A program made the translations under genes and the position numbers. Below are positions 54,843 through 64,000 of a stretch of DNA of 64,000 nucleotides, piece after piece. A model generated the notes under the pieces. It saw nothing but the letters and a program-made list of their open reading frames with translations, did not search any database and had not been told where the DNA came from. Source of the DNA: Ecdyonurus torrentis (lineage: Eukaryota > Arthropoda > Insecta > Ephemeroptera > Heptageniidae). Positions within the stretch are counted from its first letter, which is position 1. The number at the start of each line of letters is the position of its first letter. The stretch lies in NCBI GenBank assembly GCA_949318235.1, contig OX439127.1, positions 30,618,069 through 30,682,068 on the forward strand, read 5' to 3'.

Positions 54843-54859
54843 CCGTTGCTAAGCAACGG
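54843..54859. promoter_or_regulatory. X-box (RFX site) 3, perfect palindromic arms
   Basis: CCGTTGCTAAGCAACGG holds two RFX half sites GTTGCT/AGCAAC with a one-base spacer. Another palindrome, ATTGCGC-GTT-GCGCAAT, lies at 54811-54827. Confidence 0.5.
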
Positions 54860-55173
54860 ATTTTTAAAAACATGTTTATGTTATTTATATTACATTAATC
54901 TAAAGGAAATGTGCCATAATTTTGTTTTATTTTAGTCTTGGGTAGAAATGTAGTGACTGAAAGAGATGAAATGTCATCTTAAAATGATATGCGTGCATAT
55001 AATTCATAATGTTAGCTTTTTTACTTATACTTAACAAACTGGTATTTACATATTGACATTATCTTTTTCATGTCCCCTCTTTCATAGTTCTCGGATTAAG
55101 TTAATTAAGTTGCTTTTGATACAGTTGATCTTGTTATGTAATGTATTACTTTAGCTATATCGGACATTGATCC

Positions 55174-55179
<6 letters not shown>

Positions 55180-55240
<61 letters not shown>
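55180..55240. repeat. (CA)n(TA)n microsatellite
   Basis: CA units followed by TA. A second pure TA block lies at 55304-55351. Confidence 0.95.
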
Positions 55241-55244
<4 letters not shown>

Positions 55245-55303
55245 ATGTTTTCAATGGACATTCCAGGTTATTTAGCTAACATTATATTATCTGCAGTTTC
55301 TAA

Positions 55304-55356
<53 letters not shown>

Positions 55357-55942
55357 AAGTTTGTGATTCCCCTGTTAACAAACTGCAGTTTCTGTCGGAT
55401 AGCTGGTACTGGATTATTCGCACCTCCACCTTGAATTGAGTAGGATTCCGGTGTTGGTGTTACAAAAGAAGAAAAAAAGAACATAATAATAATAATAAGG
55501 CGCTATAATAGCAACATTTGGATGCTTCGCGGTAATTAACAGCAGCACATAGGATAATCTGTCACGCTACCATTTCTGTACGATAATAAGCATTCACTGT
55601 AATGGCTAATATGAAAATTATTGGGTTCCTTTCAATGTAAAATTTCAATGCCAAGTGGACATGACATAATATGTTAAATTATATCCGGAAAATTACCTAA
55701 TTTTCCGCACATTTTAGAAAAATCCTCACGGAACGTCGCCAAAAGCTGATTTTTTTTTGTATTTCGTTAATTGTGAGTGACTCACTCAACCAATTTTAAT
55801 TTTGTTTTGATTTTCAATAATGTCAAATACAGGGCTTTTAATTTAATGTATAAAAAGTTTTCTCACTTTAAGTTTTCTAACTTTTATAAGCGTTCATAAT
55901 TCTCACAGACTTTGTAAACACCCTGTGTACACGCGTACTCTC

Positions 55943-56045
<103 letters not shown>

Positions 56046-57239
56046 TTTATGAAATGTAAAAAAAAAGTAATTTATAATTATAAGAAATTAACGAAACGCT
56101 TTTGTCATAACTTGTTTCTAGAAAAATGTTTTTAATTTAATTAACTATAATTTATTTTATTTCATGATATTCAAGAAATAAAATAAGCATGTGCATATTG
56201 CAGTGAAAGTGGCAAGTTGATGAATGTTATTATTAATGATAATATATGAAAATAATTAATATTATAACGAGATAATTTATTATTTAGAAATTATATTTTA
56301 ATTTTGTATATTGTTCGTTTCTTTTGCACCCTACATGTTCAGTTTATGACTTTTAAAATACCGATAGTCAATCTGTAATATAACCATATGATGGTATTTT
56401 CATTTTTGTAAGCATGCATGCAAATTAAAAAATGCACGTCAACACAAATTCTATGAGCCAATTTTATGAATGAATGCAGTGACAATTGTAAAAGACTTAC
56501 AATTTTATGTTTAAACACCAACAGACAACACGCCGAGTTGAGGGACAGTCCTAATAATCTAAATTATTATGTAAAATAAAGTTGTCGACGACACGCAATT
56601 TCTAAATTTTAATACATTGCTTGCATATATCATTTAGTATGACGGTATAAGTCTATAATAGTATTTATTTTAAATTTTTAGTCTCACGTCACAATGTCTC
56701 TGATTGTTGATTCAGTTAACAGCCATCTTTGTTTGTATATAGAATATATACTTTTTGTAAATAAATAAATAAAAAATAATAATAATAAAACAAATAAAAT
56801 GTATTCTGAGTTTTTCATTTATTATTTTATAACAATGTTAGGTAAAAACGAAGCAAATATAAAACATTTTTCGTGTTCATTTATCCGGTGCACCATGGGA
56901 AAACTTTGTACATTGCTATTTTAATGAGGAAACGTAATTAACAGAAACACGTATTGAGCGTTACATACAGTATTAAATTTTCTACTTACTAGAGTTTGAC
57001 AGTCACACATATTATCTAGTAGAAAATAGGAAATTGAAAAGATTACGTTAACTTTAAAATTAAATTCGTTGTGCTTTCATGCAAGATGAAAATTCAAATT
57101 GGAAATCAAGACCTATATAAATTAATTTGTTACTTAATATTTTATTTAAAAATAGATTTTATTTGTTGTTGTTATCTAATATTTTCAGTTGAATAATTTA
57201 CAGGCATTCATTACAATATCACAGAACAATTTATAATTA

Positions 57240-57590
57240 TAGGTACGAGATATTATTGCAAATAATTATTGAAAATCAACATTTATCACTTAGTAAAAGG
57301 GGCCCAGAATACTGTATTCCTCAACTATATAATGCGCTACCATCTAGTATTAAGCAATGTGAATCATATTTATTATTTAAGAAATCAGTACAGAAATACC
57401 TACTTGAAAATATGTTTTACAGTGTATCTGATTATTTGGCAGTTAATAATGTCAAATATAATTGATCTTAAATAGGACATAACTTGCTATAAATTTAATT
57501 GTATTTTGTTGTATGTATGATGTGTTTTGACTTGACTTGTTCTAATCTGTAAAGACATGGAACGTAATAATATCTTATGATAGGAAATGA
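57240..57590 (+). mobile_element. LINE 3' end, family TTATC, copy 1 (reverse transcriptase C-terminus)
   Basis: The frame 57256-57465 encodes KRGPEYCIPQLYNALPSSIK then SYLLFKKSVQKYLLEN, the standard jockey/CR1-type reverse-transcriptase C-terminus (G..Y..P.LYN.LP..IK......FK...K..L). The stop is TGA at 57463-57465. The following 120-bp 3' UTR contains GATGTGTTTTGACTTGACTT and AAAGACATGGAACGTAATAA, repeated at 58793-58875. The tail here is only TATCTTATGATAGG. 5'-truncated and dead. Confidence 0.75.
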
Positions 57591-58699
57591 CTGGAATTTA
57601 TGTTGCAAAATATGAAATACTCGCCATTAAATCGATTATAATTGTTCGTTTCGTGTCATTTTTATAGACTTATATACTAATTGTTTTATTAATTAAAACT
57701 TAGCCTGTGCATTTAACATAATATTATATAAATTATTTTTATTGTTCTTAGTATGCGATGACGTAAAAGAAAAAAAAACTTTTCTTATTTCTCATTATTG
57801 AAAGTATCATGAAGTATAAAGAAATTTTGTTGCTCTGGAAAGTAGACAGAAAGCAAAACAACGTTGTCGGTGTATGTTTATTTTGTGTGTAAGAAAGCTC
57901 ATGCCTATAGGTATCATTATTTATTTCTTCTTTACATTTACATTATTGTTACTCAGCTGAATTTTATTTTTCATTTAGCATTTTGTTGCTTCGTTACTAA
58001 TGAGAATCTAAATAAAATAAAATAAATAAAACAACAACATGATATAAAACATTATATTGTAGCTTATATACATATTTATTATTATTTTTTAGCTAGCATT
58101 TTATTTGTACTTTTATAATCATTTAGAAGAATCATATATCACTTTGCTGTGTAAATTTTCTACCACTTCATTTCGTTCAGCAAAACTTGCAACTGAGTAA
58201 ATCTTTATGGTCCTCTTAAAAGAAGACCAACATGGGTATAACATGAAGTGCTTTCAGTTTAATTTCAGCTCTATTTTACCCTTGTTATTTTTTCCCATTG
58301 TTTTTTAAATTGATGATACTTGGCATGGCGATCTATTGACACAAAGAAATGATCCAATGTGCTGAAAATTCAACAAAATTCTTTACGTTTTAAAGTTCTC
58401 ACGATACCTTGCATCACCATTGCTTTTATGTATACGATTTGTATTATGTATCGGTACATTAAAGCAGAGGTTAAGTATTTGTGCTCTACATTCCGGTTCA
58501 ATTTGTTTTTTGTTGTTTTTTCTAACGCTCTCTCATTCAATCTATCCGTTTCGAAAAGAGATCCCTTCGATATGTCTAATTGCTAATGGAATTGTGTTAA
58601 AAACAATTTATAGTTACGATGTTATTTATCTATTTTCCTTAACGCTGCAGATTGCGTGGCTGAAAGTAAAAGAAAATTCGATGTATACAATAAAAATTT

Positions 58700-58735
58700 T
58701 TTTTTAACTTTTTTTTTTTTTTTTTTTTTTTTCAG
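58700..58735. repeat. Poly-T tracts
   Basis: T runs of 9 and about 24 separated by AAC. Confidence 0.85.
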
Positions 58736-58792
58736 AATTAACCTATTTATAATATATTTACATAGATTCTGAGATTTCATTAATCTCATACC

Positions 58793-59037
58793 TGTATTGT
58801 ATTTTGTTGTATGTATATGATGTGTTTTGACTTGACTTGTTCTACTCTGTAAAGACATGGAACGTAATAAAATCTTATCTTATCTTATCTTATCTTATCT
58901 TATCTTATCTTATCTTATCTTATCTTATCTTATCTTATCTTATCTTATCTTATCTTATCTTATCTTATCTTATCTTATCTTATCTTATCTTATCTTATCT
59001 TATCTTATCTTATCTTATCTTATCTTATCTTATCTTA
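58793..59037 (+). mobile_element. LINE 3' UTR, family TTATC, copy 2, ending in a (TTATC)n array
   Basis: About 83 bp are nearly identical to the 3' UTR at 57500-57575 (TTGACTTGACTTGTTCTA, AAAGACATGGAACGTAATAA). They run directly into about 32 perfect TTATC units, 58876-59037. The unit matches the TCTTATC at the end of the other copy, so the array looks like an amplified 3' tail. Confidence 0.85.
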
Positions 59038-59098
59038 TTTGTTTTAATGTTTCCACTTCACTTATCACTAATGTTATTCATGTAATAACTTATGAGCG

Positions 59099-59099
<1 letters not shown>

Positions 59100-59124
<25 letters not shown>
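59100..59124. repeat. Poly-T tract
   Basis: About 25 T. Confidence 0.85.
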
Positions 59125-59129
<5 letters not shown>

Positions 59130-59289
59130 TTACTATTTATTTTGCGTAAATAAAAATAATTTACAGAATTGTAAAACTATATATAGAAATGAAGTTTCAT
59201 TATATTTAGATCATCAATAATAACAACATATCGTGTAAGGTTTATATTTTGTTATAACTAACATGCATATATACGTATATGTATTGTTC

Positions 59290-59700
59290 AAGCCCTTGTC
59301 AACTTACTTTTTTATCATTTAGAATACTAGACTGATAATTACCATACCTTATTAATTATTATCCATGAATTAGACACCATCACGTTGATTTTGTATTTAT
59401 TTTCATTTATTTTCCTTTTTGCGGTTATATCACGTATCTGACGTCACAATGTACCCATGGGGCCGTGATAGGGGTAAAGAACTTGAGGGAGGGGCTTAAA
59501 TTTATCACATGACCAGAGCGGTGACTGTGATTGGTCGCGGTACATTGTGACGTCAGATACGTGATATAACCGCAAAAAGGAAAATAAACGAATAAAAATA
59601 CAAAATCAACGTGATGGTATTTAATTCATGGATATTAAGGTATGGTAATTATCAGTCTAGTATTCTAAATTATGATAAAAAAGTAAGTTGACAAGCGCTT
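59290..59700. mobile_element. 410-bp palindromic MITE
   Basis: Arms of about 170 bp: AGCCCTTGTCAACTTACTTT at the left against AAAGTAAGTTGACAAGCGCT-like sequence inverted at the right. Then GAATACTAGACTGATAATTA, CATCACGTTGATTTTGTATT, GCGGTTATATCACGTATCTG and ACGTCACAATGTACC all recur inverted. The unpaired centre of about 80 bp is GC-richer. Both arms include TGACGTCA. Confidence 0.85.
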
Positions 59701-59704
59701 TAAA

Positions 59705-61390
59705 TAGTTTTTTCAAATAAAAAGAATTTTACATTTTAAAACACTGAAATGCTAATCATTATTATTCTATAACTCATTTACCGTTAGATTACAAAATGTG
59801 GTTAAAACATAATTATGATGCTGTATATTAAATACTATTTGATGATGAATGATTTCATTACTCTATAGTAAAACAATATTTATTATAAGTGACTTGTAGA
59901 AGACTATTAAAGTTGGATTATATTATAACATACAGAATCATTCGTAACAAATAAAATTATGCATATGGTTTTAGTGAACATCATATTGTGTCAATCAAAA
60001 GCATTGATAATTAACTTATTGGCAGAATTTAAAATATTTCCCATGGTACATATCTGTGCTATATTTTCATATTATGCATAATTAAGTAATCATAATGTAA
60101 TATTATATGCATTATGATGAAGCATTATTTAAATGATCTCATGGGTATTTCCATTTTTATTCATAATTTCCACATTGCAGCGTAAAACTTTTTGATTCAA
60201 AATAAATCAAGTTTACAACATCTATCATATTAATAAATTAATGCTAAAATAAATATTAAGGTGAAAAAAAGTTATACTTTAATATCCATAATTTATATAC
60301 TTATTATATACGATATAACATAAATTTAATAATCAGGAAGAAACCAATATGGCTATAATTATATGTTATTTTATTTGGTTTCAATTAGTATATTATATTA
60401 TGTGAAATCTGATAGTAATAATAGTTATGATGAGGCCCTGTATACGTATTTACTAATAATTTTGTACTACTATACATTGACTATAATGAACTAAGTGCTG
60501 AAACGTTGTATACCAGAATATGTGTTTTACATTTTTTTCATTGGTTTGATAATAATAATAATAGTTCTGTATTGGGTTTAAATTGTGAATGGTACATATA
60601 GAAAAAAAAAATACAAAACAACAAGTAAGTAACCCAACGGGTGATGAGAAAAAGCAAAATGTCTATACACTATAGTGTTCTCACACCTTTATCAGAAAAA
60701 CTGCTTCGTCAATAAATAACATATTTATAACATATAAATAACATATTTATAACATTAATATGATATTTTGCTTACTAATATATTTATACTTTATAGCTTG
60801 CAATTTCCATCTATTTCCATTTACTTAGACGTTTGATATCCATCTAAAAATATAATTTTAGCCTAAATAATAATACACTTTGTAATGAAATTCTTCATTG
60901 GTAAAATGCGCGTAAAGTCATGTTCACACAGTCAAATATTTTCCATGTGCTTTAAATCTAATTGCATACAATTTTAATTTAAAACCATTTAATTTTTATG
61001 CAGTCAAGTTTATTGATTATTGCACATATTGCTCCGTGTGAACAGGCCATGATGTAATCCATGAGGCAGGCAGAGGTGGAATATTTTAAATTATCAATAT
61101 TATTAATAGCATGCGTTCATTTTTTATGATACATTAAGGAGACTATAGTATAATATTAACGTAAAGGGTGGCCGACTTGAAAGTCAAATGCGGAACTTTA
61201 TTTTCACAATAATTCTTTCTACGTTATATAATTATTTTATATAATTATGTTGCATAATATGTATATTTCACGCAGATTTTTAAAAATTTCAGATTTTTGG
61301 CTACAAAATGGTATACTGAACAATAAATTTACTCCAAGTGGAAAGGTCGTAATAGCTCTTTGAAATCGGCGGAAACTTTATAAACACTCT
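59705..61390. other. Intergenic, nothing recognised
   Basis: AT-rich, without long frames, inverted repeats or LINE-like ends. Confidence 0.5.
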
Positions 61391-61392
61391 GT

Positions 61393-61523
<131 letters not shown>

Positions 61524-61524
61524 A

Positions 61525-62478
61525 CTATAATTTTTAAATAAAATTTAATGAATTTAAAAAAGGCTTTTGTTACAAAAATAGTTTTAATAATATTTTTAAT
61601 TTAAAAAAAGGTTTTAAATTGACTTAACATTTTGGCACTGAAATTTGAATTTTCTCATTTACCTTTAAAGTGGAATAACTTAAATTTTTATAGTTTTGCA
61701 TGTGTTTGACATAACTAAACTTTTAAGTACAATTTCATCTTTATTTCGTGATAGTTTTATATTTCACGAATGAGATATCAGCCGGTCACCTACTCCCTTA
61801 ATATATTACTGTATACTGTATACCTATTTACTATTACCATGTTATTTATATTATATTATTTCTATGTTATAAAATAGAAAATAATGATACATAATATATT
61901 ATATAACAGTTTATTTTATTTACGTATTTAGAATTTTACTAGCATTTTACTACGCACGTACAGTCCATGCAATGTGTAATTATGAAAACTAATATAATGT
62001 AGTGTACGTGATTTCTATCTTATCAGCTCATTTTTAATCTAAAACAAATTAAAAATATATTGTAAATGTATAGAGAGTAGGGGACATTTGAAGCATAAAT
62101 TGATGGGGTATAGATTTGCGTTTTGTGAGAAATTCTTACCGTATGCAGTAAGAAAATGTACATATCCTGAATGTTCTGTTTGAAGGTTAAATATAAAATA
62201 AGTACATTTTTTTTATACATCTTATCTTATTTTGCTGTGCTTAAGTTTACTTTAATTGTTCCTGTAAATAATTTACTATATGAATGAATTTTCCTCTAAC
62301 AATGGATCACTTACAATGAACGTTTTTTTAAGTATTATAACGTATTTATGATAACGATTTTTCCATAATAAATGCATTAAGAATGTTTAAATTTATTTTT
62401 AAAAGTTTGTTCATTGCAAGTAATCCAATGGACTATTATACCCACGAAAGATCCTTTTATTTCAAAACTGATTCTTTA

Positions 62479-62480
<2 letters not shown>
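61525..62480. other. Intergenic, nothing recognised
   Basis: AT-rich, no supported feature. Confidence 0.5.

Positions 62481-62483
<3 letters not shown>

Positions 62484-62555
<72 letters not shown>
62484..62555. repeat. (TA)n microsatellite
   Basis: Pure TA for about 70 bp. Confidence 0.95.
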
Positions 62556-62558
<3 letters not shown>

Positions 62559-62559
62559 C

Positions 62560-63700
62560 ATAGTTTTCGTTCGAGGCCATAATACACACAGTAACAACAC
62601 AACACCATAAATAATAATTTACCCCCCCCCCCCTTTATCATCCGTACTTTGAAAACGCAGTTTTCAAGTTATAATATTAAATCCAAATTATTTGTTTTTT
62701 CAGCAAAAGATAATTTGTATTATTTTAAATATAATAAAAATAGCATTATATATACAAATAAAACAAAATACAGGTAGAAATCTAAAATAATATATTATTA
62801 TTACAATTAATAAATAAAGTAGTATGAAGGTTCAATTTTTCCGTTTATCTTTAGTCTCTTTTATTTTAGTAGTATCGATAAATGTTCAATAAGCTATGTG
62901 TTTACGTATCCATAACATTAATTTGATACATCCCTTGAGAACATTGGCTAAATATGCCCACAAACACACTTATGAATATTAATAAATAAACAAATTTAGT
63001 TATATATTATATTAATCTATATAAAATGCTGTAAACTATAAATTTTAATGTTTTAATAGGACTGAAAAATCAATATCTCGTCTTAATTTATTGATTTATG
63101 TAACAAAATGCCATTATTGAAATTATTCAATATAATTTACCTGTGATAAACTACAAGGTAAAACATAGAGATGCTTCAACTATATGTTACGTATACTCAC
63201 TATACTGACTACTTAGATACTCTGAAAATTGAGTTATTTCATTAGCAATCAGTACACAAACAATAATGTTATTACATGTTGAAAACAAACAAAACAAAAC
63301 AAAAATAACTCAACAAAATAAAAATACATTTTACTGTTAAAAAAGTAAAAACATTGTTTTCTATTTTCTATGAATTATTTATGATATTATATAAAAGAGT
63401 ATTTTAAAATATAGCTATTATTTAAAAATGTATAGTTTTATTGATTTCCCTGACATATACTTCCTTCAATAAAATGACTGTCATTGTATATATCTATCGA
63501 TATATGATGTAATATTGCTTATTTGCTGTCAAGTGCAGGTGTTTGAGCAAGAGTGTACACAACAGTTTATTATATAAAGGGCCATCGTGTATGACATATT
63601 ACATCCGATAATCTGATAGATACATATTGAGGATAATAATTATTTATAATCAAAGTTTTTAGTCTAGCAGATATCTATCATATAAAATAGTAATGAATAT
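62560..63700. other. Intergenic, nothing recognised
   Basis: AT-rich, with an 11-C run at about 62623. No gene or mobile element recognised. Confidence 0.5.
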
Positions 63701-63703
63701 AAT

Positions 63704-63842
<139 letters not shown>

Positions 63843-64000
63843 CAACTTAATTACAAGGAATCGAAATAATTTTATTTGTGGATTGTCTTTTATGCGCATG
63901 TGCGAAAATCACATATAATTGGAGTTTTTAAACTTATAAGATGTAGCTTTAGTATTTGAGCCAAGGGACCCAAAAGTGTCAGAGGATTAATGATCATTTT

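Noticed and set aside
58876..59037. Telomere-like pentanucleotide array
   Set aside because: The unit is TTATC, not the insect TTAGG, and it directly follows a LINE 3' UTR, so it is a retrotransposon tail array.

Overview
This is eukaryotic DNA: AT-rich, full of simple-sequence tracts and palindromic transposon relics, with only two recognisable host genes, both split by GT-AG introns. The amino-acid sequence of the dopamine receptor gene follows the insect Dop1R1 family closely through all seven membrane segments, so the source is probably an arthropod and most likely an insect with a large, repeat-rich genome. This placement rests on protein similarity from memory, not on a search.

Layout. 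1-33.5 kb is intergenic. It holds (TA)n, (GA)n, (TTC)n and poly-A tracts, at least a dozen inverted-repeat elements (MITE-like), several copies of the 3' end of one non-LTR retrotransposon family, and a probable 5S-rRNA-derived SINE. 33.7-38.7 kb, plus strand: a complete seven-exon tetraspanin gene of 277 codons. Its eight cysteines in the large extracellular loop place it in the TspanC8 group (Tspan33-like), whose known members escort the protease ADAM10. Its first coding exon is only 87 nt. The gene's introns carry MITEs and a long (GA)n tract. 39-52.5 kb is intergenic with more MITEs, a 270-bp TATC microsatellite, a tRNA-like SINE pair and a degraded LINE end. 52.8-54.5 kb, minus strand: a complete four-coding-exon D1-like dopamine receptor of 415 codons. 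54.9-64 kb is intergenic and contains two copies of another LINE 3' end (one followed by a pure TTATC array) and a 410-bp palindromic element.

The two genes face each other (convergent), about 14 kb apart. Nothing suggests co-regulation. The receptor should couple dopamine to Gs/cAMP at the neuronal membrane; the tetraspanin should act in ADAM10 trafficking and hence Notch-type shedding.

Most notable observations: (i) five tandem 17-bp repeats in the presumed 3' UTR of the dopamine receptor, each carrying a perfect Pumilio element (TGTAAATA) on the sense strand; (ii) three RFX X-box-like motifs plus a CCAAT box just upstream of the receptor's first coding exon; (iii) repeated placement of MITEs inside (TA)n microsatellites; (iv) a 5S-derived SINE; (v) hammerhead-ribozyme-like cores inside two inverted-repeat elements. 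No convincing wholly new gene system was found.
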